Notes under the pieces: generated by a model
What the model was told of the DNA's origin: nothing
The model's input: only the letters and a program-made list of their open reading frames with translations
Database searches by the model: none
NCBI RefSeq assembly: GCF_001643305.1
Contig: NZ_LSGW01000068.1
Location: forward strand, 51,114 to 115,113
Reading direction: 5' to 3'
Source of the DNA: Aeromonas salmonicida subsp. salmonicida
GTDB taxonomy: Bacteria; Pseudomonadota; Gammaproteobacteria; Enterobacterales; Aeromonadaceae
Length of the DNA stretch: 64,000 nt
Made by a program: the position numbers and the translations under genes
Shown: one piece after another, positions 55,900-64,000 of the stretch
How the letters are laid out: every line of letters begins with the position of its first letter
Numbering within the stretch: the first letter of the stretch is position 1

Positions 55900-56651
55900 T
55901 ATCTGCGCCCCTTGCCGGTTTCCCGCTCGGCCAGCTGGGTCACGTTGGAGGTGCTCTGTTCAAATCCCGTCACCAGCAGGGCAAACAGGTCGTAGGCAAA
56001 GGCCTCAAGCGCTGCCAATTTCAGGCGGTTGCGCCGCACAAAGAAGTTGTAGACAAGCACAGCCGGCAGGGCGACGGCGAGGCCAAATCCCGTCATGATC
56101 AGGGCTTCACCCACGGGGCCTGCCACCTTGTCCAGGCTGCTCTGGCCTGCCGCACCTATGGCCAGCAGTGCATGATAGATACCCCAGACGGTACCGAACA
56201 GCCCGATAAAAGGGGCCGCCGAACCTACCGATGCGAGGAAGGCAAGGCCCCGTTCCAGCCGTACCCGCTCATGGGTAATGGCCTGGCGCAGTGCTCGCAG
56301 CAAAAACTCATCCGGTGAACCCAGCTTGAGCGACACTGTCCGCTCCCCAGCCCGGTTCAGTTGCGCCACCGTCGCCAGCGCCGTGCTGGTCACACGCCCA
56401 TAGGCCTCCTGCGGCGTGAGATGGGCCAGCTGGCGCTCCATATCCTGCACGCTTTCGTGCTGCCAGAAGCGGGTCACGAATTGTGCGTTGAGGCGGCGCT
56501 CGCGCTGACCCAGCACTATTTTCAGCAGGGTGTAATAACAGGTGCCGAGGGACATCAATACCAGCAAAATGAATGGCAGCAGCCCCACGCCGGTATTTTG
56601 ACTGAGCAGATGGGCGACGCCCATCCCGTTGTTTGCAATTTCCGGATCCAT
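55899..56651 (-). CDS. exbB: TonB-system energiser ExbB
   Basis: 250-residue MotA/TolQ/ExbB-family proton-channel protein with TM helices near residues 23-42, 140-160 and 175-197. The conserved FIGLFGTVWGIYHALLAIG and PVGEALIMTGFGLAVALPAVLVYN segments are present. Start: ATG 56651, with AAGGG about 8 nt upstream; a TTG two codons earlier that overlaps the tonB stop is the alternative. Confidence 0.92.
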   Translation of the reverse strand: MDPEIANNGMGVAHLLSQNTGVGLLPFILLVLMSLGTCYYTLLKIVLGQRERRLNAQFVTRFWQHESVQDMERQLAHLTPQEAYGRVTSTALATVAQLNRAGERTVSLKLGSPDEFLLRALRQAITHERVRLERGLAFLASVGSAAPFIGLFGTVWGIYHALLAIGAAGQSSLDKVAGPVGEALIMTGFGLAVALPAVLVYNFFVRRNRLKLAALEAFAYDLFALLVTGFEQSTSNVTQLAERETGKGRR

Positions 56652-56653
56652 AT

Positions 56654-57403
56654 TCAAGCCCTTAATTTAAAAATGATGGTGACCTTTGCCCAGGCCTCGA
56701 CGGCCGCATTGTTCTGTTTGGCGGGAATAAAGCGCCAGCGACTGACTGTCCGGCGTGCCGTCATATCCAGCCGCCGATAACCGCTGCCCTTGTCTACGTC
56801 CACCGAGGAGGCTGTGCCATCAGCCGCCACCAGTACATTCAGAATGACGTGTCCCTCCTCGCCACGTCTTCTGGATTCATAGGGATAGGGTGGCTCAGGG
56901 TTGTTCAGCCGTGCATCACGGGCGATGGGGGCGCTGCTGCCAGCCCCGCTGCCGCTCTGCCGGGACTTGACCGGCGCACTGCCACTGTCGCCTTGTGGGG
57001 CATTGGCAGCCACCGGCGTGGCGGAGGCCGAGGGCGCCGCGACCGGTTCGGCCCTGGCCACCTGAGTGGCCTTGGGGGTTGGTGGTCTGGGTACCTGTTT
57101 GGGAATGGGCTTGCTGGCCGGTTTTTGAACTGCCTGCTTTTGGGCGGGTACAGGTTTTTTAACGACAGCTTGAGTTGGGATTGCCGCCGCTGCCGCTTTG
57201 GCCGGTGAGTCATTGACGCTGGCATCGCCGACCCAGCGGGCAGACAGGGTCAGCGGTAGGGGGGGCGTGATGGCTGCGGGGCGGTTTTCATATATCAGCC
57301 ACAACACAGCCAGGTGCAAGACGACAGTGATGGCAAGGCAACACAGGCGGACCGAACCAGGGTTGTCAGTGGTCAGCGCTGGCCTCGGATTACAAGCCTC
57401 CAT
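56654..57403 (-). CDS. tonB: TonB energy-transducing protein
   Basis: 249-residue TonB. The N-terminal TM anchor is VRLCCLAITVVLHLAVLWLIY (about 17-37, partly shown) with the ExbB-contact His. A Pro/Lys/Ala-rich periplasm-spanning region (about 70-165) and a C-terminal domain with NPEPPYPYESRRRGEEGHVIL and RRTVSRWRFIPAK follow. Start: ATG 57403 after GGAGG; in-frame Met codons up to 57505 would add 34 residues before the TM anchor and overlap the Fur-like site. It powers uptake by the amonabactin receptor and probably heme receptors. Confidence 0.92.
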   Translation of the reverse strand: MEACNPRPALTTDNPGSVRLCCLAITVVLHLAVLWLIYENRPAAITPPLPLTLSARWVGDASVNDSPAKAAAAAIPTQAVVKKPVPAQKQAVQKPASKPIPKQVPRPPTPKATQVARAEPVAAPSASATPVAANAPQGDSGSAPVKSRQSGSGAGSSAPIARDARLNNPEPPYPYESRRRGEEGHVILNVLVAADGTASSVDVDKGSGYRRLDMTARRTVSRWRFIPAKQNNAAVEAWAKVTIIFKLRA

Positions 57404-57500
57404 CACTTCTCTATCCTCCGGATATTGATACTCAAAAGTGTGCGTTAAGCCATGAAAGCAGGCTCCAATGGCGGCAGCATGCCCCATATTCAGCACCTCA

Positions 57501-57519
57501 AACAATAACTATTATCAAT
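57501..57519. promoter_or_regulatory. Fur-like box upstream of tonB
   Basis: On the minus strand TGATAAT-A-GTTATTG, a 7-1-7 inverted repeat with two mismatches, about 100 nt upstream of the tonB start. Iron repression of the tonB-exbB-exbD operon is expected. Confidence 0.7.
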
Positions 57520-58188
57520 CGCGTTTTAATCATATGGTGCACGTTTCAGCGTCGATCAGGGGGCCTGTTCAGAGCGAATGCTGGAATGAAAAGACGCGAG
57601 AGGGGTCAGGTGAAATTATAAAATTAATTAAACCCCTCTATTTTTAGTTCTATTTTTCATGAGCAATTCAAGGCGCTTAAATATTCTGGTGAGGATTTTT
57701 AGATTTGTTTATTTGATGGCTTTTTGAACATCAAAAATAGCGTTTATTTTGTTGTCTATCTTGTCAAAGATAATCAATGAGGGCCCAGTGATAGATAGCG
57801 ACAGGTGATGGTCATTATTTTAAATGGATATTGATCAATATATTCACAATCGTATTCAGGTATGGGCGACGAGGATCTTGTGTTGTCGGCTCATGCTCCG
57901 GTTTGCGAGGGGAGGGATGCCGTTGAGGGACGGGAGTGGGGAAAGGGGTGCAGCCGTTGGCAAGAAAAAGTCGTTGGGCGCTTTTTGCATAAAACAGCAG
58001 TCTGGCAACTCTTCTGACCCCAAAGTGCCCTTTTAGGACTGATAATCTTGGTTTTTTGGCCTCTTGGCACGTCAAACACGGGCTACGCCATAAAAAATTC
58101 AAAAAACTTCTTTACCAGTGACCAATCGGTGAGTAAACTTCGTCGGCAATATTTTACACTCCCACTTCCTCAACGGTGAGATATTGCC
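57520..58188. other. Long intergenic region upstream of guaB
   Basis: About 670 nt without a supported gene. 57600-57850 is markedly AT-rich compared with the rest of the window. The last 100 nt should contain the guaB promoter; TATTTT at 58149-58154 is a possible -10. No PurR box is obvious. Confidence 0.5.
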
Positions 58189-59652
58189 ATGCTCAGGATT
58201 GCCAAAGAAGCGTTAACCTTCGACGATGTACTGTTGGTTCCCGCCCACTCCGATGTTCTTCCCAATACTGCCGATCTGCGTACCCAGCTGACATCCTCTA
58301 TCAGCTTGAATATCCCCATGATTTCCGCTGCCATGGACACAGTGACCGAAGCCCGTCTGGCTATCGCACTGGCCCAGGAAGGGGGCATTGGCTTTATCCA
58401 CAAGAACATGTCCATCGAGCAGCAGGCTGCAGAAGTGCGCAAGGTCAAGAAGTACGAGAGCGGCGTGGTCACTGACCCCGTCACAGTACGCCCTGACATG
58501 ACCATTGCCCAGGTCAAGGAGCTGAGCCACAAGAACGGCTTCGCCGGCTACCCGGTCGTGACCGAGGGCAACCTGCTGGTCGGTATCATCACCGGCCGCG
58601 ATGTGCGCTTCGTGATCGATCTCTCCCAGACAGTCGAACAGATCATGACCCAGAAAGATCGTCTGGTGACAGTGCGTGAAGGGGCCCCTCGTGAAGAGGT
58701 GGTTGCCCTGATGCAGAAGCACCGTATCGAGAAGGTGCTGGTGGTCAACGCCGATTTCAAACTCAAGGGCATGATCACCGTCAAAGACTTCCAGAAAGCC
58801 GAACGCAAGCCGAACGCCTGTAAAGACGAGCGCGGTCGCCTGCGCGTCGGTGCCGCCGTCGGTGCCGGTGCCGGCAACGAAGAGCGCGTTGCAGCCCTGG
58901 TGGAAGCCGGTGTGGACGTGCTGCTGATTGACTCCTCCCATGGCCACTCCCAGGGGGTGCTGGATCGCATCAAGGCGACCCGCGATGCCTATCCTGAGCT
59001 GCAAATCATCGGTGGCAACGTGGCCACTGCCGCTGGCGCCCTGGCGCTGGTCGCCGCTGGCGTCAATGCGATCAAGGTGGGTATCGGCCCGGGCTCCATC
59101 TGTACTACCCGCATCGTGACCGGTGTCGGTGTCCCCCAAATTACCGCCATCTCCGACGCCGTTGACGCGCTGGAAGGCACTGGCGTGCCCGTGATTGCCG
59201 ATGGCGGCATCCGCTTCTCAGGCGACGTGGCCAAGGCCATCGCCGCTGGCGCCAGCTGCGTCATGGTGGGCTCCATGTTCGCTGGTACTGAAGAAGCGCC
59301 GGGCGAAATCGAGCTCTATCAGGGCCGCTCCTTCAAGTCCTACCGTGGCATGGGTTCTTTGGGCGCCATGTCCAAGGGCTCCAGTGACCGTTACTTCCAG
59401 ACTGACAACGCCGCTGACAAGCTGGTGCCGGAAGGGATCGAAGGGCGCGTACCGTACAAGGGCCGCCTCAAAGAGATCATTCACCAGCAGATGGGCGGCC
59501 TGCGCTCCTCCATGGGCTTGACCGGCTGCGCCACCATAGACGATATGCGCACCAAGGCCGAGTTCGTGCGCATCTCCGGCGCCGGGATGAAAGAGTCCCA
59601 CGTCCACGATGTGACCATAACCAAAGAAGCCCCCAACTATCGGATGGGCTGA
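58189..59652 (+). CDS. guaB: Inosine-5'-monophosphate dehydrogenase
   Basis: 487-residue enzyme oxidising IMP to XMP, the first step to GMP. The start [25 protein letters not shown], two CBS domains (about 93-205) inserted in the TIM barrel, the catalytic loop [15 protein letters not shown] with Cys near 304, [15 protein letters not shown], and the flap with GMGSLGAM and RVPYKG are all present. GGTGAG precedes the ATG. It forms an operon with guaA. In enterics guaB is directly divergent from xseA; here about 3.9 kb lies between them. Confidence 0.97.
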   Translation: MLRIAKEALTFDDVLLVPAHSDVLPNTADLRTQLTSSISLNIPMISAAMDTVTEARLAIALAQEGGIGFIHKNMSIEQQAAEVRKVKKYESGVVTDPVTVRPDMTIAQVKELSHKNGFAGYPVVTEGNLLVGIITGRDVRFVIDLSQTVEQIMTQKDRLVTVREGAPREEVVALMQKHRIEKVLVVNADFKLKGMITVKDFQKAERKPNACKDERGRLRVGAAVGAGAGNEERVAALVEAGVDVLLIDSSHGHSQGVLDRIKATRDAYPELQIIGGNVATAAGALALVAAGVNAIKVGIGPGSICTTRIVTGVGVPQITAISDAVDALEGTGVPVIADGGIRFSGDVAKAIAAGASCVMVGSMFAGTEEAPGEIELYQGRSFKSYRGMGSLGAMSKGSSDRYFQTDNAADKLVPEGIEGRVPYKGRLKEIIHQQMGGLRSSMGLTGCATIDDMRTKAEFVRISGAGMKESHVHDVTITKEAPNYRMG

Positions 59653-59654
59653 TA

Positions 59655-59676
59655 AAACGGGGCAGCGGCCCCGTTT
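59655..59676 (+). terminator. Hairpin between guaB and guaA
   Basis: AAACGGGGC and GCCCCGTTT with a short loop, right after the guaB stop. There is no proper T run, so it may attenuate or stabilise mRNA rather than terminate. Confidence 0.5.
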
Positions 59677-59735
59677 CTCCACCAGTTTTTATCCCCGAGC
59701 CTTTTGTTACAACATCAGCCTGATGCAGGAATAAA

Positions 59736-61316
59736 ATGACTAAAGACATTCACCAGCACCGTATCCTGATCCTGGATTTCGGTTCCCAGTACACCCAGCT
59801 TATCGCCCGCCGTGTCCGTGAAATCGGCGTCTACTGCGAACTGTGGGCCTGGGACGTGACCGAAGAGCAGATCCGCGAATTCAATCCGAGCGGCATCATC
59901 CTCTCCGGCGGCCCCGAGTCCGTGACAGAGGCTGGCAGCCCCCGTGCCCCCGAGTATGTGTTCAACGCCGGTGTGCCTGTGTTCGGCATCTGCTACGGCA
60001 TGCAGACCATGGCCGAACAGCTGGGTGGCAAGGTGCAATCCTCCACCGAACGTGAATTCGGTTATGCCCAGGTTGAAGTGCTGGGCCAGACCAATGCCCT
60101 GCTGCGCAGCATCGAAGATGCCATCGCCCCCAACGGCAATGCGCTGCTGGACGTCTGGATGAGCCACGGCGACAAGGTCACCGCCATCCCGGCCGACTTC
60201 ACCACCATAGCCCAGACTGCCACCTGCCCCCATGCCGCCATGGCCTGTGAGTCCAAGCACTTCTACGGCGTGCAGTTCCACCCGGAAGTGACCCACACCC
60301 GTCAGGGTGCCCGCATGCTGGAGCACTTCGTCAAGGACATCTGCGGCTGCGAATGCCTGTGGACCCCGGCCACCATCATCGACGACGCCGTTGCCCGCAT
60401 TCGCGAGCAGGTGGGTGACGATGAAGTGATCCTGGGCCTCTCCGGCGGCGTCGACTCCTCCGTGGTTGCCATGCTGGTACACCGCGCCATCGGTGATCGC
60501 CTGACTTGCGTCTTCGTCGACAATGGTCTGCTGCGCCTGAACGAGGGTGAGCAGGTGATGGAGATGTTTGGCGATCATTTTGGTCTGAACATCATCAAGG
60601 TCGAAGCCGAAGAGCGCTTCCTCTCCGCCCTGGCGGGTGAAGATGAGCCGGAAGCCAAGCGCAAGATCATCGGCCGCGTCTTCGTCGAAGTGTTCGACGA
60701 CGAAGCCAAGAAGCTGAAAAATGCCCGCTGGCTGGCACAAGGCACCATCTATCCGGATGTGATCGAATCGGCTGCCAGCAAGACCGGCAAGGCCCACGTC
60801 ATCAAGTCCCACCACAACGTCGGTGGCCTGCCGGCCGAGATGAAGATGGGTCTGGTGGAGCCGCTGCGCGAGCTGTTCAAGGACGAAGTACGCCGTGTCG
60901 GTCTGGAGCTGGGTCTGCCCTACGACATGCTCTACCGTCACCCCTTCCCGGGCCCGGGTCTGGGCGTGCGCGTCCTTGGCGAAGTGAAGAAAGAGTACTG
61001 CGATATCTTGCGCCGCGCCGACGCCGTCTTTATCGAAGAGCTGCGCAAAGCAGACCTCTACAACCAGGTCAGCCAGGCGTTCGCCGTCTTCTTGCCGGTG
61101 CGCTCCGTCGGCGTCATGGGCGATGGCCGCAAGTACGACTGGGTGATTGCCCTGCGCGCCGTCGAAACCATCGACTTCATGACAGCCCACTGGGCCCATT
61201 TGCCCTACGACTTCCTGGGTCATGTGTCGAACCGCATCATCAACGAGATCAATGGCATTTCCCGCGTGGTGTACGACGTCTCCGGCAAGCCGCCCGCCAC
61301 TATCGAATGGGAATAA
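59736..61316 (+). CDS. guaA: GMP synthase (glutamine-hydrolysing)
   Basis: 526-residue enzyme aminating XMP to GMP. The N-terminal class I glutamine amidotransferase has [18 protein letters not shown] and GICYGMQ with the catalytic Cys near 87, and [11 protein letters not shown] with His and Glu. The ATP pyrophosphatase has the P-loop [11 protein letters not shown] near 235, and the C-terminal dimerisation domain has [17 protein letters not shown] and [24 protein letters not shown] precedes the ATG. The C-terminal end is intact. The 3' end of guaA is a known insertion site for genomic islands in Gammaproteobacteria, relevant to the STAND gene downstream. Confidence 0.97.
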   Translation: MTKDIHQHRILILDFGSQYTQLIARRVREIGVYCELWAWDVTEEQIREFNPSGIILSGGPESVTEAGSPRAPEYVFNAGVPVFGICYGMQTMAEQLGGKVQSSTEREFGYAQVEVLGQTNALLRSIEDAIAPNGNALLDVWMSHGDKVTAIPADFTTIAQTATCPHAAMACESKHFYGVQFHPEVTHTRQGARMLEHFVKDICGCECLWTPATIIDDAVARIREQVGDDEVILGLSGGVDSSVVAMLVHRAIGDRLTCVFVDNGLLRLNEGEQVMEMFGDHFGLNIIKVEAEERFLSALAGEDEPEAKRKIIGRVFVEVFDDEAKKLKNARWLAQGTIYPDVIESAASKTGKAHVIKSHHNVGGLPAEMKMGLVEPLRELFKDEVRRVGLELGLPYDMLYRHPFPGPGLGVRVLGEVKKEYCDILRRADAVFIEELRKADLYNQVSQAFAVFLPVRSVGVMGDGRKYDWVIALRAVETIDFMTAHWAHLPYDFLGHVSNRIINEINGISRVVYDVSGKPPATIEWE

Positions 61317-61356
61317 GCGGCTCGCGCCCTTCTGCCCTTCGAGCATAAAAATGCAA

Positions 61357-61386
61357 AAAAGACGCCCTTGCGGCGTCTTTTCTTTT
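61357..61386 (+). terminator. Rho-independent terminator of guaBA
   Basis: A 10-bp stem AAAAGACGCC with GGCGTCTTTT, a 5-nt loop, then a T-rich tail. Confidence 0.9.
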
Positions 61387-61709
61387 TCCAATCGTTTGCG
61401 CCTTAATTTTCTGCTCATTAGCCGCTTTTGGACCTCTTCGCCCCTGTCAGATATGACAGAGGCGCTTTGCGGATCCGGTACTAGGCTCTGCCATGCCAAT
61501 TGAGACCGTTACTGTGAGGTGGCGTGAGGTGGCGGTCGTGGCAAGAGGGGAGGGCCAACAGGCGCGTTAACCAGCGCAAGATGGCCCACCGTCATACCAT
61601 TGAACTTTCTCGGTATGTCACCCCGGTGGAGACCGGAAACCACTTGAATCAACGGGGCGGAACCCGAACAGCCAAACGAGTAGGGACAAGAGATCACGGA
61701 GGGTTTGCT
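61387..61709 (+). other. Leader region of the stefin-like gene
   Basis: About 320 nt without a gene that I accept. 61510-61700 is G-rich and contains several short self-complementary stretches, so a structured leader is possible; no known riboswitch is recognised. Confidence 0.35.
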
Positions 61710-61982
61710 ATGTCAGAACAAGCAGTGTTGGTGGGTGGATGGACCGCATATCACAAGCTGACCGCCGAGGATCAGGCGGTATTTGACCAGGCGCTGAAAG
61801 GATTTGTCGGGGTGCAGTACGTACCCTTTGAAGTCTGCACCCAGGTGGTGGCCGGCACCAACTACCGCTTCAAGTGCAAGAGCACAGTGCCGCTTGCCAA
61901 ACCGATCCATGGCGAAGCCGTGGTGCAGATCTTCCAGTCTCTGGATGGCTCGGCCCATATCACCTCCATTACCCCGATCTGA
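61710..61982 (+). CDS. Small stefin/cystatin-like protein
   Basis: 90 residues, no signal peptide, hence cytosolic. The layout matches type 1 cystatins (stefins): an N-terminal Gly pair (VLVGGW), a helix (TAEDQAVFDQALKGF), then the cystatin loop QVVAG within CTQVVAGTNYRFK near residues 44-56, and a final hairpin AVVQIFQSLDGS. In stefins these three regions wedge into papain-like cysteine proteases. The fold assignment is from visible motifs; inhibition is not shown. GGAGGG lies 8 nt before the ATG; an in-frame extension to 61524 is not supported. A terminator follows. Confidence 0.75.
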   Translation: MSEQAVLVGGWTAYHKLTAEDQAVFDQALKGFVGVQYVPFEVCTQVVAGTNYRFKCKSTVPLAKPIHGEAVVQIFQSLDGSAHITSITPI

Positions 61983-62050
61983 GTGGGTTGCGGGGCAAGG
62001 CGGGGAGGGTATAGCTTCCAACTGGCTTGCCGCAAACTCCACAACAAGAG

Positions 62051-62073
62051 AGACGCCCGAGGGCGTCTTTTTT
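62051..62073 (+). terminator. Rho-independent terminator of the stefin-like gene
   Basis: AGACGCC with GGCGTCT around a 4-nt loop, followed by a run of T. Confidence 0.85.
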
Positions 62074-62089
62074 CTTCCAGGAGTTTGCG

Positions 62090-62278
62090 TGTCAATTTTT
62101 GTTCTGACAACGGAACAGTGAAGAATGAAACTCATGCGATTGTTGACATGCGCAGATAATTTTTGGTTGAAATATAATCACCTTCCGATATAGGTCACAC
62201 AACTTCCTATACAAGTAGATTATTGATTTATATATGAATAATATAGTTGCCTATAACTCGTAAACATCAGAGGGCATC
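62090..62278. other. AT-rich junction and promoter region before the STAND gene
   Basis: The composition changes abruptly to AT-rich here. TTGACA at 62143-62148 and TATAAT at 62173-62178 are present but 24 nt apart, too far to be one promoter; TATAAT alone could be the -10. No integrase or tRNA is seen. Confidence 0.5.
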
Positions 62279-64000
62279 GTGGCGATTTTTGATATTGAGA
62301 AAGACGAATTACTCCGGCTCTCTGATACCTTGCTTGAAGAGTTAATAGCACGCCTTGCCGAGGCGGAAATTTCAGCCCGCGGTCATAGCCCTGCCTATGT
62401 ACACTGGTCTGGCTCTATAAATGCTCCTGATGGTGGTATCGATGTGCACGTTCAAGTACCGGTCGAGCACATGAGTACGGGCTTTATCGAAAGACCTGAT
62501 ACCATCTTTCAAGCCAAAATACACTGTATGCCGAAATCGGCAATTAGCAAGGAAATGGCTCCCGCAGGAAAATTATCACGCTCTATTGCAGAGCAAGCGG
62601 CAAAGGGAGGGAGTTATATCATCGTCAGTTTGGGTGATGATTGCTCTCCTCCTATGAAAGAGGACCGCCTCCAAGCAATGCAGGATGCTGTAGCGGATGA
62701 TCCTAATCGCTCCAATATTCACTTGGATTTTTTCGACCGTTCGAAGTTGGTGCAATGGTTGCGACAGCATCCATCAGTGATGCTCTGGGCAAAAAGAATA
62801 CTTGGTCAGGGATATTCTGGGTGGCAGCCATATGGTGCTTGGAGCAATCCGCCTCAGGGGTCAGTAGATACCTTGATTTCAGCACCTGGGGTGACAATTA
62901 ATCTGCCATCCGGAAAGGGGCAAAAGCTAGCCATTCAGGACGCTATCGGTCCAATGCGCGAGCTGATTCGCTCAACCAATAAAGCAGTTCGCATCACGGG
63001 ATTATCCGGTGTTGGGAAGACCCGAATCGTACAAGCACTTTTCGATGAAACGGTCGGAACAGATGCGCTCGATCGGACTATCGCAGTTTATGTTGATACC
63101 GGAGAAAGCCCGGATCCCTCTGCTACAGCAATGCTGGATCGACTGATCGCTGAGGGGCGACGGGCCATTATGATCCTCGATAATTGCCCTTCTGAATTGC
63201 ACACACTTCTAGCCAGTAAAGTAGCGGCCAAAGGTACGATCAGCCTTATCACGGTTGAATACGACATCAGAGATGACAAGCCTCAGACCACAGAGGTCAT
63301 TCAGATAGAAGCGATTGGTCCTGAGGTGGCCGAACAGCTTCTTCTGCGTCGTTTTCCGAGCATTGGTCGGAGTAACGCCCGCCGAATAGCCGAATTTTCT
63401 GATGGCAATACGCGGGTTTCTCTGGCTATCGCCGAGAGAGTTGAGGAAGGTGAAAGTCTTGCTCAGCTTTCTCATGCTCAGTTGTTTAACCGCTTATTTG
63501 AGCAGCGTAATCATCCGGACGATGACCTGCGGGAGCAGGCTGAAATATTGTCTCTGGTCTATTCATTTTCGGTTTCAACGGCTGAGGAAGGTCAAAACGA
63601 ACTGGAGGTATTGGGCTCTATCTCAGGGTATTCCGCAAACCAGTTGTTCAGGGCAACAAGCAAGTTGTCAGACCGCCATATCGTACAGAAGAGGGCCCAT
63701 TGGCGAGCCATACTGCCTCATGCGATTGCCAACAGGTTGGCGTCATCGGCACTTGATAGTATTCCTGTTGATCAACTCAGGGCGACCTTTGAAGCTGCCG
63801 GTCGTCAACGCTTACTCATGTCTTTCGCGCACAGGTTAGGGCTGCTGCACGAGCATCCCGTGGCGAAAGAGATTGCTGAATGTTGGCTTCAGCCTGACGG
63901 GCTGTTGGGACGGTTAACAGAATTAAGCGATATATATGACAAAATACTGAACTATATCGCGCCAGTTGCTCCAGAAGCATTGCTAAATAGCTGTTCCGAA
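62279..64000 (+). CDS. STAND-family NTPase with N-terminal PD-(D/E)xK nuclease-like domain (partial, runs off the window)
   Basis: 574 codons are open from a GTG at 62279 (AGAGGG just upstream) to the window edge; the 3' end is outside. Residues about 35-120 look like a restriction-type nuclease: GGIDVHVQV with Asp 55, then FQAKIH with Gln 78 and Lys 80. A P-loop ATPase follows: GLSGVGKT at 241-248, Walker B AIMILD at 296-301, and SLITVEYDIRDDKPQ near 322-336. Helical repeats begin after about residue 360. Nuclease plus STAND NTPase plus a large C-terminal sensor is the plan of Avs-type antiviral proteins. That assignment is inferred; the sensor part is not visible. The gene is much more AT-rich than its neighbours, which suggests transfer. 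Confidence 0.78.
   Translation, partial: MAIFDIEKDELLRLSDTLLEELIARLAEAEISARGHSPAYVHWSGSINAPDGGIDVHVQVPVEHMSTGFIERPDTIFQAKIHCMPKSAISKEMAPAGKLSRSIAEQAAKGGSYIIVSLGDDCSPPMKEDRLQAMQDAVADDPNRSNIHLDFFDRSKLVQWLRQHPSVMLWAKRILGQGYSGWQPYGAWSNPPQGSVDTLISAPGVTINLPSGKGQKLAIQDAIGPMRELIRSTNKAVRITGLSGVGKTRIVQALFDETVGTDALDRTIAVYVDTGESPDPSATAMLDRLIAEGRRAIMILDNCPSELHTLLASKVAAKGTISLITVEYDIRDDKPQTTEVIQIEAIGPEVAEQLLLRRFPSIGRSNARRIAEFSDGNTRVSLAIAERVEEGESLAQLSHAQLFNRLFEQRNHPDDDLREQAEILSLVYSFSVSTAEEGQNELEVLGSISGYSANQLFRATSKLSDRHIVQKRAHWRAILPHAIANRLASSALDSIPVDQLRATFEAAGRQRLLMSFAHRLGLLHEHPVAKEIAECWLQPDGLLGRLTELSDIYDKILNYIAPVAPEALLNSCSE

Noticed and set aside
59715..61499. 594-codon open frame opposite guaA
   Set aside because: Antisense to an intact GMP synthase; no recognisable domain.
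62143..62178. TTGACA and TATAAT as one sigma-70 promoter for the STAND gene
   Set aside because: The spacer is 24 nt, well beyond the usual 16-19.

Overview
The window is Aeromonas chromosome. It is GC-rich and carries the complete catecholate siderophore locus in the order amoC-E-B-F-A-G-H, which is the known amonabactin order. Housekeeping genes (htpG, adk, hemH, gsk, glgC, serC, aroA, aroG, xseA, guaB, guaA) are typical gammaproteobacterial versions. The assignment to Aeromonas rests on recognised families and gene order; no database search was run.

Layout. 1-6 kb: htpG with a textbook sigma-32 promoter, then adk, hemH, a MAPEG protein and gsk. 6-14.8 kb: a Cache-type chemoreceptor, a DUF2750 protein, an unrecognised protein, a degenerate GGDEF/EAL protein divergent from glgC, a large secreted protein with a Fur-like site, and a DUF1439 lipoprotein. 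15-39 kb: the amonabactin island. A seven-gene biosynthetic operon starts behind a perfect 7-1-7 Fur box. Next come a periplasmic binding protein and the phosphopantetheinyl transferase AmoD, divergent around a second Fur box. The island ends with an ABC importer (ATPase and two permeases), the TonB-dependent receptor and an MFS exporter, the last two behind a third Fur box. 39-46 kb: a secretin-domain-like protein, a DUF2919 protein, corA, ETF-ubiquinone oxidoreductase and divergent etfBA. 45.7-49.6 kb: serC, aroA and a TyrR-boxed aroG. 49.7-58 kb: a heme-c chemoreceptor broken by an in-frame stop, the heme-utilisation radical-SAM gene hutW, xseA, a cytochrome b561, and tonB-exbB-exbD, which together with the b561 separates xseA from guaB. 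58-62 kb: guaB-guaA and a small stefin (cystatin)-like protein. From 62.1 kb the composition drops to AT-rich and a STAND NTPase with an N-terminal nuclease-like domain begins; it runs off the right edge at 64,000.

How the genes work together. AmoC, AmoB and AmoA make 2,3-dihydroxybenzoate (DHB), and AmoE loads it onto the carrier domain of AmoB. AmoF (C-A-T) has a pocket suited to lysine. AmoG (docking-C-A-T-E-C-T) has only one adenylation domain for two carrier domains. The stand-alone adenylation protein AmoH has a pocket close to the glycine code, so it probably charges the second carrier. This would fit a siderophore family in which glycine is optional. The MFS protein is the likely exporter; the receptor, TonB-ExbBD, binding protein and ABC importer bring the ferric complex back in.

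Main unexplained signal. At four housekeeping loci a diverged copy of a gene end sits beside the intact gene: the 3' end of hemH (one extra copy), the 3' end of the ETF-QO gene (two extra copies), the 5' end of etfA (one) and the 5' end of xseA (one, beyond the b561 gene). The copies differ largely at synonymous or conservative positions. That suggests they diverged as functional alleles in other lineages and were joined here by recombination, rather than arising by recent tandem duplication. The other leading observations are four perfect 30-bp repeats at the start of amoC, the stefin-like protein, and the partial STAND NTPase, a candidate antiviral defence gene next to guaA. I saw no tRNA, rRNA, CRISPR array, insertion sequence or integrase.
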